Assembly (NCBI GenBank): GCA_947449695.1
Contig: CANFST010000011.1
Coordinates: 1 to 64,000 of the forward strand
Length of the DNA: 64,000 nucleotides
Direction: 5' to 3'
From: Chitinophagales bacterium
GTDB lineage: Bacteria; Bacteroidota; Bacteroidia; Chitinophagales; CAIODY01
Positions 7,460 through 15,140 of the stretch are shown piece after piece; position 1 is the stretch's first letter, and the number at the start of each line of letters is the position of its first letter. The notes beneath the pieces are model-generated. The model did not search any database and was not told the DNA's origin. It worked only from the letters and a program-made list of their open reading frames with translations. The position numbers were made by a program, and so were the translations under genes.

Positions 7460-8215
7460 ATGCGATTAAAGCTTCATTCAAAAGCCATTTCATTATTCCT
7501 AATTGCATTTATAATAATTGCAGCAGGTTGTCGCTCACATTACTTTATTGTTAAAAATAGTTACGACCAAACAGGTATTAATAACGTTCAAAATCCTGAT
7601 TCAAATGTTGTAAAAATCATTATGCCTTATCACGATTCTTTAATTGGCAAAATGAATGAAGTGATTGCTATCAGTCGTGTTACTTTAAAAAAAGAGCAGC
7701 CTGAAGGTTCTCTTGGAAATTTGGTCTGCGATTTAATTATGCAGCATTATTCAGCCTTGCAACCCGATTTATGCGTAGTAAACAATGGCGGATTACGCAT
7801 TGGTCAAATAAAAGATGGAGATATTACAATGGGCAAAATATATGAACTCATGCCTTTTGACAACAGCATGATGTTATTATACATCAATGGCAAACAGCTA
7901 AAACAATTATTTGAAAAAGTGGCATCCAAAAATGGCTGGCCGGTGAGTGTAGGCGTAAGTTTACAAATAGAAAAAGGAAAATTAAACTCGGCATATTTGC
8001 AAGGAAATGAAATAAACGAAAGCAAAACTTATAAACTTTTAGTATCTGATTATTTAGCCAATGGAGGCGATGATTGCACCATGCTAAAAGGTTCACCAAG
8101 GATGGATTTAAAAGAATTATTCAGAGATGTATTGATTGCTGAAATAAAACTAAAACATCAAAAAGGTGAAAAAATTGCATCATCTATTGATGGCAGAATT
8201 ACTGAAATAAAATAG
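7460..8215 (+). CDS. 5'-nucleotidase C-terminal domain lipoprotein
   Basis: A 251-residue protein with a signal peptide ending in the lipobox IIAAGC (Cys about 24). The rest corresponds to the C-terminal domain of UshA-type 5'-nucleotidases, with EGSLGNLVCDLIMQ, VVNNGGLRIG, GDITMGKIYELMPFDN and VSDYLANGGDDC. This domain binds the nucleotide base, while catalysis needs the N-terminal metallophosphatase domain, which is absent here. In Bacteroidota the two halves are often separate neighbouring genes, but no metallophosphatase gene lies next to this one (tRNA-Ser upstream, mqnC downstream). It may act with a partner encoded elsewhere. Confidence 0.82.
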   Translation: MRLKLHSKAISLFLIAFIIIAAGCRSHYFIVKNSYDQTGINNVQNPDSNVVKIIMPYHDSLIGKMNEVIAISRVTLKKEQPEGSLGNLVCDLIMQHYSALQPDLCVVNNGGLRIGQIKDGDITMGKIYELMPFDNSMMLLYINGKQLKQLFEKVASKNGWPVSVGVSLQIEKGKLNSAYLQGNEINESKTYKLLVSDYLANGGDDCTMLKGSPRMDLKELFRDVLIAEIKLKHQKGEKIASSIDGRITEIK

Positions 8216-8254
8216 AACTATTGCACTGCATACTTGTTATAAAACAGAAATAAA

Positions 8255-9388
8255 ATGGGAGATATGAAAATAAATGATTTATTAGATAGGGCTTTGAATA
8301 TGGAATTTCTATCTGCAGAAGAAGGAATATTTCTTTTCAAAAATGCCCCAACGGCCGAATTGATGCTAATAGGCAATGAACTACGTAAGCATCAAAAGCC
8401 CGATGGAAAAGTAACTTGGCAAATTGACAGAAACGTAAACACTACAAATGTGTGTGTTGCCAATTGTAAATTTTGTAATTTCTTCCGTGTCCCTGGCCAT
8501 CCTGAATCTTACATTACTGATATTGAAACTTATAAAAGAAAGATTGAAGAAACCTTTAAGTATGGCGGTGATCAATTGTTATTACAAGGCGGTCATCATC
8601 CTGAATTAGGGATTGAATTTTATGCCAACTTATTTAAAGAATTAAAACAACTTTATCCAAATTTAAAATTACATACTCTCGGACCACCAGAAATAGTGCA
8701 TATTTCAACGCTTTCAAAATTATCATTTAAAGAAACGCTTTCAATCCTGAAAGAAGCTGGCATGGATTCATTGCCTGGTGCAGGCGCTGAAATATTGAAT
8801 GATAGGGTTCGCAGATTAGTTTCAAATGGAAAATGTAGTGCACAAGAGTGGTTAGATGTGATGCATGAAGCACATAAATTAAATATCACTACTTCAGCGA
8901 CTATGATGTTTGGGCATGTAGAAACATTAGAAGAACGATTTGAACACTTCGTAAAACTTCGTGACGTACAAAGCCGAAAGCCTGCTGCAGCGAAAGGATT
9001 CTTGGCATTCATCCCATGGACATTTCAAGATGTTGACACATTGCTTGCAGAGATAAAGGGTGTTCATAATAAATCTACAGCTGATGAATATATCCGAATG
9101 ATTGCTCTTAGCAGAATCATGTTACCCAATATTATCAATATTCAAGCATCTTGGTTGACAGTTGGAAAACAAGTTGCACAGTTGGCATTGCATGCCGGCG
9201 CTAATGATTTTGGAAGTATTATGCTGGAGGAAAATGTAGTGAGTGCAGCTGGTGCGCCACATCGATTCACTTATCGTTCTATTCAGGAAGCCATTAAAGA
9301 AGCAGGGTTTGAACCACAATTGCGCAATCAGCAATATCAATACAGAGAGATTCCAGCTTCTATTCAAGAGCAGGTAATTAACTATTAA
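8255..9388 (+). CDS. mqnC: Cyclic dehypoxanthinyl futalosine synthase (radical SAM)
   Basis: A 377-residue radical SAM enzyme of the futalosine route to menaquinone. The cluster motif CVANCKFCNFF (CxxxCxxC) is at about residues 66-76, preceded by VTWQIDRNVNTTNVC. Downstream are LLLQGGHHPELGIE, GAGAEILNDRVRR, TTSATMMFGHVETLEER and GSIMLEENVVSAAGA, the last being characteristic of MqnC rather than MqnE. The start may be ATG 8255 or ATG 8264 (MKINDLL). Its 3' end overlaps the convergent thiE stop by 4 bp. A second pathway gene, mqnA, lies at 37242-37988. Confidence 0.9.
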   Translation: MGDMKINDLLDRALNMEFLSAEEGIFLFKNAPTAELMLIGNELRKHQKPDGKVTWQIDRNVNTTNVCVANCKFCNFFRVPGHPESYITDIETYKRKIEETFKYGGDQLLLQGGHHPELGIEFYANLFKELKQLYPNLKLHTLGPPEIVHISTLSKLSFKETLSILKEAGMDSLPGAGAEILNDRVRRLVSNGKCSAQEWLDVMHEAHKLNITTSATMMFGHVETLEERFEHFVKLRDVQSRKPAAAKGFLAFIPWTFQDVDTLLAEIKGVHNKSTADEYIRMIALSRIMLPNIINIQASWLTVGKQVAQLALHAGANDFGSIMLEENVVSAAGAPHRFTYRSIQEAIKEAGFEPQLRNQQYQYREIPASIQEQVINY

Positions 9389-10026
9389 GAGCGAATTAAA
9401 TCGTTAAGTTTTTTAATTTCTTCTGTAGGATTTTTTGCTGATGATATGGCTGATGAAACTGCAAAATGTTTTACGCCAGCTTTTTTAAGCGGAATAATTT
9501 CCTTAGTTCCGATACCTCCAATTGCCACCAATGGTAGTGGATTTTTTTGATACATTTCATCCTGAAAAATCAACTGATAACCAGTTAAACCTACAATTGG
9601 ATTCAGATTTTTACGGGTTGATGTAAATTGAAATGGGCCAAATCCGATGTAGTCAGCGTTGTTTTTCTGCGCTTCAATAATTTGGTTAAGATGATTGGTA
9701 GATTGGCCAATTATTTTTTCGTTGCCAAGTATTTTACGGGCTTCTAAAACAGATAAATCTTGCTGACCCACATGAACGCCATCAGCATCAAGTTGTTTGG
9801 CAACTTCAACATTATCATTTACAATAAAAACTGCTTTGTAATTTTCACACAACCCTAAAACTTCCTTTGCAATCTTAAAAAACAAATCATCATCATTTTC
9901 CTTATCGCGATATTGAATCCAATCGATACCAGCTTTTAAAGCATTTTCAACTAATAAAAAAAAATCCGAATGATAAACTGGCTGGGGGGTAAGAAAATGT
10001 AAGGAGCTTATTTTCTTGTCAGGCAT
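9385..10026 (-). CDS. thiE: Thiamine phosphate synthase
   Basis: A 213-residue TIM-barrel enzyme joining HMP-PP and thiazole phosphate to give thiamine phosphate. Recognisable motifs are the opening LHFLTPQP, WIQYRDKE, FIVNDNVEVAKQLDADGVHVGQQD, IGQSTN, ADYIGFGPFQFTSTRK and PLVAIGGIG. It starts 12 nt downstream of the small secreted-protein gene on the same strand, so the two probably share a transcript. I saw no TPP riboswitch in the leader, and no other thi genes are nearby. It converges with mqnC with a 4-bp overlap. Confidence 0.93.
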   Translation of the reverse strand: MPDKKISSLHFLTPQPVYHSDFFLLVENALKAGIDWIQYRDKENDDDLFFKIAKEVLGLCENYKAVFIVNDNVEVAKQLDADGVHVGQQDLSVLEARKILGNEKIIGQSTNHLNQIIEAQKNNADYIGFGPFQFTSTRKNLNPIVGLTGYQLIFQDEMYQKNPLPLVAIGGIGTKEIIPLKKAGVKHFAVSSAISSAKNPTEEIKKLNDLIRS

Positions 10027-10038
10027 GTTTTATTTGAA

Positions 10039-10407
10039 TTAATCCACCTCGAATTTACTAACAATAGATACTTCGGGCGAATCAATTTTTACGAAATATA
10101 ATCCATGCGATAAATTTTGTAAAAACATTTGCTTTTCAGTGCCTTCAAATAATTCTATGGTAACCAATCTGCCCAGAATATCATAGATAGAAATAGTTTT
10201 ATGCAAGTCCTTCAATGCAGGATCAACACTTATTTTCACATAATCGTGAACAACATTCGGATCCATTTTTATGGGTGTACTCAAAATCACTTCTTTTAAT
10301 AAAGTTGAATTTTGCTTAAATGTTACCGTAACACTTTGAGCAAAAATGGCTTTACTGAAAGCCATACAAATCATCACTAGGAATAATAAATGTAATTTTT
10401 TGTTCAT
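10039..10407 (-). CDS. Small secreted protein made almost entirely of a T9SS-type C-terminal domain
   Basis: A 122-residue protein with a signal peptide (residues 1-23, AIFAQ) and then about 95 residues that resemble a T9SS type A sorting domain. The matching elements are NVVHDYVKISV, ISIYDILGRLVTIE, LSHGLYFVKI and a final SKFEVD. In normal T9SS cargo this fold follows a large passenger domain; here there is no passenger. It could be a stand-alone beta-sandwich, a regulator or decoy of the secretion machine, or a remnant of a larger gene. It is placed 12 nt before thiE. Confidence 0.65.
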   Translation of the reverse strand: MNKKLHLLFLVMICMAFSKAIFAQSVTVTFKQNSTLLKEVILSTPIKMDPNVVHDYVKISVDPALKDLHKTISIYDILGRLVTIELFEGTEKQMFLQNLSHGLYFVKIDSPEVSIVSKFEVD

Positions 10408-10553
10408 GATTTTAATTTTATGTCACCTTAAACTTTAGTGCAAGTTAAATCTTTTTTTTACTATTTGCAACTTTATTTTTCATCAGTAAAAAAACATTTT
10501 AGTGGTGCAACAAATTAATTCAATAATTTCGGCACTTTATTTCCAAACAATAT

Positions 10554-11798
10554 ATGCAAAATTCAATTATCTGCCCAAATTGTAAACACGAGTTTAGTGT
10601 TGAAAAAGTGATTGAAAGCCAGGTAAAAGATGGCATTCAGAAACAAATGCTGGAGCAACAAAAAAAACTGCAACAACAATTTGAAGCAAGGCAAAATGAA
10701 TTAACCGAAAAAGAAAAAAAATTCGAGATGCTTCGTCAGCAAGAGAATGAAATATTTCAAAAGAAATTGCAGGAACGTGAAGCTATTATAAAAAAACAAG
10801 CCGAACAAAAAGCTATCAGTGATTTTGAAATGAAATTAAAATCGCTGGAAGAAGAAAATTTATTGCAGGATGCCAAACTGAAAGAAGCACAACTGAAAGA
10901 ATTAGAATTCAGGAAGAAAACAAAAGAGCTGCAAGAAAAGCAAGAAATGATGGAACTAGAAGTGCAACGAAAAATGGATGCCGAAAGAAAACTGATTGAA
11001 GAAAATGCACGAAAAAAAGAAGCCGAAAGTCAGTTTATGAAACTGAACGAAAAAGATTTATTGATTCAAACCCTGCAAAAAAACCTGGAAGAAATGAATC
11101 GCAAGGTGGAGCAAGGCAGTATGCAGGTCCAGGGTGAAGTGCAGGAATTAGCTTTAGAAAAATTATTGCAAACTTCCTTTCCTTTTGACAAGATTGAAGA
11201 AGTTGGTAAAGGCGTTCGTGGGGCAGATTGTATTCAGACAATCAGAAATAATATTGGCAAAGAGTGTGGTAAAATTATTTTTGAAAGTAAAAACACCAAA
11301 GAGTTTGTTCAGGACTGGATACCAAAACTGAAAGCAGATATGCGAACTGCTAAAGCAGATGTGGCAGTAATTGTGACTAAAGTAATGCCGAAGGATATGG
11401 AACAGTTTGGATTGAAAGATGAAGTATGGATTTGTACATTCAACGAAGTGAGGGCACTGGCAACTGTATTAAGAGATGGGGTAATAAAAATTGAGCAGGC
11501 TAAAGCATCGCAAGAGAATAAGGGCGATAAGATGCACACCCTGTATGATTATTTAATTGGCAATGAATTTTACAATCATATTTCGGCAGTGGTTCAAGGC
11601 TTTACAGCCATGAAAGCTGCTTTAGAAAAAGAAAAAGCTGCCATGAACAAACTATGGAAAGAAAGAGAAAAGCAAATTGAATTAGTATCATTGAATACCA
11701 CCTCAATGTATGGCTCAATACAAGGCATTGCCGGAAACTCAGTGAAAGAAATAAAAGAATTAGAATTAGGCAACGAACAATTAAGCTTAGGCGAATAA
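10554..11798 (+). CDS. DUF2130 coiled-coil protein
   Basis: A 414-residue cytosolic protein. It begins with a CPNCKHEF zinc-ribbon-like motif (residues 8-15), followed by a very long Gln/Glu/Lys-rich coiled coil (about 30-190). The C-terminal globular domain contains LQTSFPFDKIEEVGKG, RGADCIQTIRN, IIFESKNTK and WIPKLKADMR, as in the DUF2130 family. That domain has a nuclease-like alpha/beta look (E-S-K in IIFESKNTK), but no biochemical function is established. The gene is monocistronic by spacing, with the RNase H-like gene 32 nt downstream. Confidence 0.82.
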   Translation: MQNSIICPNCKHEFSVEKVIESQVKDGIQKQMLEQQKKLQQQFEARQNELTEKEKKFEMLRQQENEIFQKKLQEREAIIKKQAEQKAISDFEMKLKSLEEENLLQDAKLKEAQLKELEFRKKTKELQEKQEMMELEVQRKMDAERKLIEENARKKEAESQFMKLNEKDLLIQTLQKNLEEMNRKVEQGSMQVQGEVQELALEKLLQTSFPFDKIEEVGKGVRGADCIQTIRNNIGKECGKIIFESKNTKEFVQDWIPKLKADMRTAKADVAVIVTKVMPKDMEQFGLKDEVWICTFNEVRALATVLRDGVIKIEQAKASQENKGDKMHTLYDYLIGNEFYNHISAVVQGFTAMKAALEKEKAAMNKLWKEREKQIELVSLNTTSMYGSIQGIAGNSVKEIKELELGNEQLSLGE

Positions 11799-11830
11799 AT
11801 CTTATTATCATCATCACCACTTCCCCACCC

Positions 11831-12283
11831 TTGTTATATACCGACGGAAGCTGCCACACTCAGCTCAGAATTGGCGCATGGGCTACTATTCTGTTTTATA
11901 ACAACCAAAAGTATATCCTGTCAGGCGTAATCAACCATACTTCACACCAACGAATGGAACTGATGGCGGTGATAGCTGGATTGGAATACGTGCAACTTCA
12001 TTTTCCTGCTATCAAACAAGTGAAAATAATTTCTGATAGTCAGTATGTCATCGGGCTGGCTGAACGCCAACATAAATTAACAGCTGCTGATTTTAAAACC
12101 AAAGCCATGCTGCCCATTAGTAATGATGACTTAGTGAAACAATTATTTGGCTTAAGCAATCTCATTGCCATTGAGTTTGTAAAAATAAAAGCCCATCAAA
12201 AGCAACAAGCTACCCACAACTATAATATTGACGCTGATAAACTGTGTCGCAAACTGGTAAGAGAAGCAGTGAAAAAGAATTAA
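11831..12283 (+). CDS. Ribonuclease H-like protein
   Basis: A 150-residue RNase H fold protein. Catalytic acidic residues are visible in order: YTDGSC (Asp near residue 5), QRMELMAVIAGLEYV (Glu), IISDSQYVIGL (Asp) and the C-terminal NIDADKLCR (Asp). KIKAHQK is the usual helix before the last acid. It should cleave the RNA strand of RNA-DNA hybrids. The TTG at 11831 puts the catalytic strand at the extreme N-terminus. The frame is open upstream as far as the DUF2130 stop without an ATG or GTG, so the true start may be a rarer codon such as ATT 11804. Confidence 0.8.
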   Translation: MLYTDGSCHTQLRIGAWATILFYNNQKYILSGVINHTSHQRMELMAVIAGLEYVQLHFPAIKQVKIISDSQYVIGLAERQHKLTAADFKTKAMLPISNDDLVKQLFGLSNLIAIEFVKIKAHQKQQATHNYNIDADKLCRKLVREAVKKN

Positions 12284-12359
12284 GCCGAAAAACTATTTCG
12301 CCTATCGGGGTAATATTTTTTTTGCGTTATTTGCGCTTTATTCTCAACAAAAATCAAAT

Positions 12360-13850
12360 ATGGATATGCATTATATCAGCGCCGATAAATTAACAATTGC
12401 CAAAGTTGAAGAACTAATTGCCAGCAAAACAAAAATTGCATTAAGCGATGCAGCCAAAGAAAAAATTATTGCTTGCAGGGCATATTTGGATAATAAATTA
12501 GCTGATAACAAACGCTTATTTTATGGCATCAATACTGGCTTTGGCTCTTTGTGTAATGTCAGAATTGAAGACCAGGAGCTGGAAGATTTACAATATAAAT
12601 TAGTAGTATCAACGGCTTGCGGCATGGGTGATGAAATGCCGCATGACATTATCCGCCTGTTACTCTTATTAAAAATTCAATCGTTGAGTTATGGTTATAG
12701 CGCCATTGCTTTAAACACCATCGAAACACTGGTTGATTGCTATAATGAAGATTTGCTGCCTATTATTTATCAGCAGGGTTCATTAGGTGCATCGGGCGAT
12801 TTAGCCCCATTGGCACACATGGCTTTGGCCATTATGGGAATTGGTGATGTGTATTTAAAAGGCAAACGAATGAAAGCCACCGAGGCTTTAGAAAAAATAA
12901 ACCGTCAGCCCGTAGTGCTGCAGTCGAAAGAAGGATTGGCATTATTGAATGGTACACAATTTATGAGCAGTTATGCCGTATGGTGCCTGATAAAAGCCCG
13001 TCGGTTAAGTGTGTTAGCTGATTTAATAGGTGCTGTATCAGTAGATGGCTTTGATGCAAAATTAGAACCCTTCACTGATACCATTCATAATATCAGGCCA
13101 CATGCCGGGCAAATTCAAACTGCCTTAAACATGCAACAGTTTTTGAAGGGCAGCGAAATCATTGCGCAGGAAAAACAGCATGTGCAAGACCCTTACAGCT
13201 TCCGTTGTATGCCTCAGGTGCATGGTGCATCAAAAGATGTGATAGCGCATGTCACCCACATTGTTGAGACCGAAATCAATTCAGTAACTGATAACCCGAT
13301 AGTAGATGTTGCCAACGACAGAATACTAAGCGGTGGCAATTTCCACGGGCAAACTTTAGCTATCCATTTAGATTACTTAGCCATTGGTGTGGCTGAATTA
13401 GCCAACATTTCCGAACGTAGAACTTATCAGATGCTGAGTGGCGAAAGAAATCTGCCAGTGTTTTTGGTAGATAAACCGGGCTTAAATTGCGGCTTAATGA
13501 TTCCGCAATATTCTGCTGCTTCCATTGTTAGCCAGAATAAACAACTATGCACCCCTGCCAGTGTGGATAGCATAGTAAGTTGCAACGGGCAGGAAGACCA
13601 TGTGAGCATGGGTGCCAATGCTGCCACCAAATGCTATACAGTGATGAACAATGTAGAAAAAGTATTAGCCATCGAATTGCTGACTGCTACACAAGCCATT
13701 GATTATCGTCAGCCATTAAAAAGTTCGCCAATTGTTGAGCAAATAAGAGCCGACTATCGCAAGCTGGTGCCTTTCATTACCGAAGACCGTGTGTTTCATG
13801 ATGACATGATTAAAAGTGTTGATTTTCTGCAACGATTGCGTTGGAACTAA
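12360..13850 (+). CDS. hutH: Histidine ammonia-lyase
   Basis: A 496-residue lyase that removes ammonia from histidine to give urocanate, the first step of histidine degradation. The self-cyclising MIO triad Ala-Ser-Gly is at 144-146 in GASGDLAPLAH, and YGINTGFGSL (residues 55-64) is the conserved substrate-lid motif. Other family motifs are LLNGTQFM, QDPYSFRCMPQVHGA and ISERRTYQ. Length is normal. No hutU, hutI or hutG lies within the window. Start is ATG 12360, with ATG 12366 as an alternative. Confidence 0.94.
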   Translation: MDMHYISADKLTIAKVEELIASKTKIALSDAAKEKIIACRAYLDNKLADNKRLFYGINTGFGSLCNVRIEDQELEDLQYKLVVSTACGMGDEMPHDIIRLLLLLKIQSLSYGYSAIALNTIETLVDCYNEDLLPIIYQQGSLGASGDLAPLAHMALAIMGIGDVYLKGKRMKATEALEKINRQPVVLQSKEGLALLNGTQFMSSYAVWCLIKARRLSVLADLIGAVSVDGFDAKLEPFTDTIHNIRPHAGQIQTALNMQQFLKGSEIIAQEKQHVQDPYSFRCMPQVHGASKDVIAHVTHIVETEINSVTDNPIVDVANDRILSGGNFHGQTLAIHLDYLAIGVAELANISERRTYQMLSGERNLPVFLVDKPGLNCGLMIPQYSAASIVSQNKQLCTPASVDSIVSCNGQEDHVSMGANAATKCYTVMNNVEKVLAIELLTATQAIDYRQPLKSSPIVEQIRADYRKLVPFITEDRVFHDDMIKSVDFLQRLRWN

Positions 13851-13876
13851 TGTCTTTTTTATTTTAATGTATTAAA

Positions 13877-13940
13877 GCCTCGGTTAGTGGCCTCACTAAC
13901 CGAAATGATGATGGTGTTTCGTGGGGACACGAACCACAGC
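13877..13940. repeat. Two-hairpin REP-like element, dispersed copy
   Basis: Hairpin 1 has arms TCGGTTAGTG and CACTAACCGA (13880-13903) with a 4-nt loop. Hairpin 2 has arms TTCGTG and CACGAA around GGGA (13918-13933). The same arrangement, with nearly the same sequence, occurs at 40949-41014 beside the RAYT transposase gene. This copy sits 27 nt after the hutH stop, with no transposase nearby. Confidence 0.85.
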
Positions 13941-13987
13941 AAAAGCTAACTGAAAATTGCTTCCAGCTTACCTAAAGTTTGTTCCTG

Positions 13988-14158
13988 CTAACTTAAAATT
14001 ATTTCGCTTAAGCTTGAAATCTTTTCGGTCAAGACTGAAATTTTTTCAGTCATGACTTTTGTCTTTTCGGTCAAGACTGAAATTTCTTCGGTCATGACTT
14101 TTGTCTTTTCGGTCAAGACTGAAATTTCTTCAGTCATGACTTTAGCTTTTTCAATCAT
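13988..14158 (-). CDS. Small ORF of perfect heptad repeats (56 residues)
   Basis: On the minus strand the 21-bp array encodes an uninterrupted 56-residue chain. It has the form MIEKAK, then alternating heptads VMTEEIS and VLTEKTK, ending VLTEKIS, SLSEIIL, S. Hydrophobic Met/Leu and Ile/Thr fall at a/d positions, as in a coiled coil. The frame is open over all eight repeat units and ends at TAG 13990-13988. There is no convincing promoter or ribosome-binding site and no homologous gene I recognise, so translation is unproven. It may be a real short coiled-coil protein or a minisatellite that happens to be open in one frame. Confidence 0.35.
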   Translation of the reverse strand: MIEKAKVMTEEISVLTEKTKVMTEEISVLTEKTKVMTEKISVLTEKISSLSEIILS

Positions 14159-14165
14159 CACTTTA
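13998..14165. repeat. Tandem array, 8 x 21 bp (42-bp higher-order unit)
   Basis: Eight consecutive 21-bp units with no gaps. The central six alternate between the type GTCTTTTCGGTCAAGACTGAA and the type ATTTCTTCGGTCATGACTTT(T), giving a 42-bp higher-order period; the outer units are more diverged. Each unit is itself partly palindromic (GGTCAAGACTGA, AGTCATGACT). There are no spacers, so it is not a CRISPR array. Confidence 0.92.
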
Positions 14166-14290
14166 ATACCTAAAAGTCAAGCTAAATATATTGACAACCG
14201 TCTTAAAAAAAATGTTGTATGAGGTTGATTTTTTTTAATTATGGAAAAATAAGTCCATATTTGTTTAAGAAATAAGTACATGGCTTGTGG

Positions 14291-14322
14291 CACTAAGCCA
14301 ACCTAAAATGGATGGCTTAGTG
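14291..14322. repeat. Perfect inverted repeat (10-bp stem)
   Basis: CACTAAGCCA (14291-14300) and TGGCTTAGTG (14313-14322) form a perfect 10-bp stem with a 12-nt loop. It lies about 100 bp upstream of the 14425-14988 gene. No T-tract follows, so a terminator is unlikely. The rest of 14166-14424 shows no gene. Confidence 0.75.
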
Positions 14323-14424
14323 ACATAACGTGGCATCTATATACAATTTGGCGGTAATAAAATCGCGACAGAGCAAACATCAAAGAATTCTAAAAATAAA
14401 CGACTGACCAGAGACAAGTATAAT

Positions 14425-14988
14425 ATGAACAGCATTTCTAAGTTTTTAAATACTAACCCAAAGAAATATTCACCGAAGACAAAGACGATTATATTTTGCA
14501 TAATCATGTTACCGGCCATTTCTTTTTGCGGTTGGTTTGCTGTCCAGACATTCATAAGAGGTTCAGAAAATTTAGAGGACTTAACTCATGTAACTGGCAT
14601 TATTTCTAACGAAAGAATTATGAAACACAGACATGAAAGTAAGCATCGGACTTATTATGAGGATGTCCTTGTAATTTCAATACAAGGTTGCGATGACGAA
14701 CTTGGTTTCATGGACCATAATGAGTGTTATTCAAAACTTACAAATTTGGTTAGCACAGACAGTGAACTTATAGCTGACGTTTACTATGACAAATCTAGAC
14801 AGCGAATTGAACAAAATGTAACACTCCACACATTTGACTTAAAAATAAATGACGAGCGACTAGTTAGGATAGAGGATATTAGAAAAAGCGAACTGACAGG
14901 TTCTCTTATTTTTTCTTTAATTACTATTTTGTTGAGTTGGTTGACATATGTAGGTGCAAAACGAATTAAACTAAAAGGAGAAATTTAG
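14425..14988 (+). CDS. Hypothetical membrane protein with two TM helices
   Basis: A 187-residue protein. One TM helix is near the N-terminus (about residues 22-42, IIFCIIMLPAISFCGWF) and a second near the C-terminus (about 158-177, LIFSLITILLSWLTYVGA). The extracytoplasmic middle contains VTGIISNERI and ADVYYDKSRQRIEQ. The topology and the middle beta-rich domain resemble DUF3592-type proteins, but the match is weak. The gene is isolated between two perfect hairpins (14291-14322 and 15034-15057), in a repeat-rich gap after hutH, and may be a recent arrival. Confidence 0.6.
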   Translation: MNSISKFLNTNPKKYSPKTKTIIFCIIMLPAISFCGWFAVQTFIRGSENLEDLTHVTGIISNERIMKHRHESKHRTYYEDVLVISIQGCDDELGFMDHNECYSKLTNLVSTDSELIADVYYDKSRQRIEQNVTLHTFDLKINDERLVRIEDIRKSELTGSLIFSLITILLSWLTYVGAKRIKLKGEI

Positions 14989-15033
14989 CCATTGTTGGTG
15001 TTCAGTGTTATTGGGTTGAATTGCGTAGAGCCG

Positions 15034-15057
15034 TTGTCGGTGTTTGTTCACCGACAA
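15034..15057. repeat. Perfect hairpin downstream of the 14425-14988 gene
   Basis: TTGTCGGTG (15034-15042) and CACCGACAA (15049-15057) form a 9-bp stem with loop TTTGTT, 46 nt after the stop codon. There is no clear U-tract, so it could be a weak terminator or another REP-like palindrome. Confidence 0.6.
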
Positions 15058-15140
15058 TCCAATTGTAGAAAAATCAGAAATAATAGTATAGTTTTCTTGC
15101 CACTGAGGCTTGACGGGCAATTTGAAAGTTCGGTTGTTTC

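Noticed and set aside
9990-10553. TPP riboswitch upstream of thiE
   Set aside because: No THI-box-like conserved helices were recognised before thiE or before the small secreted-protein gene that precedes it.
13998-14165. CRISPR array
   Set aside because: The 21-bp units are directly adjacent with no unique spacers, and no cas genes are present.
14425-14988. Prophage or plasmid gene
   Set aside because: No phage, plasmid, integrase or attachment-site signal is present around it or elsewhere in the window apart from the IS21 end and the RAYT.
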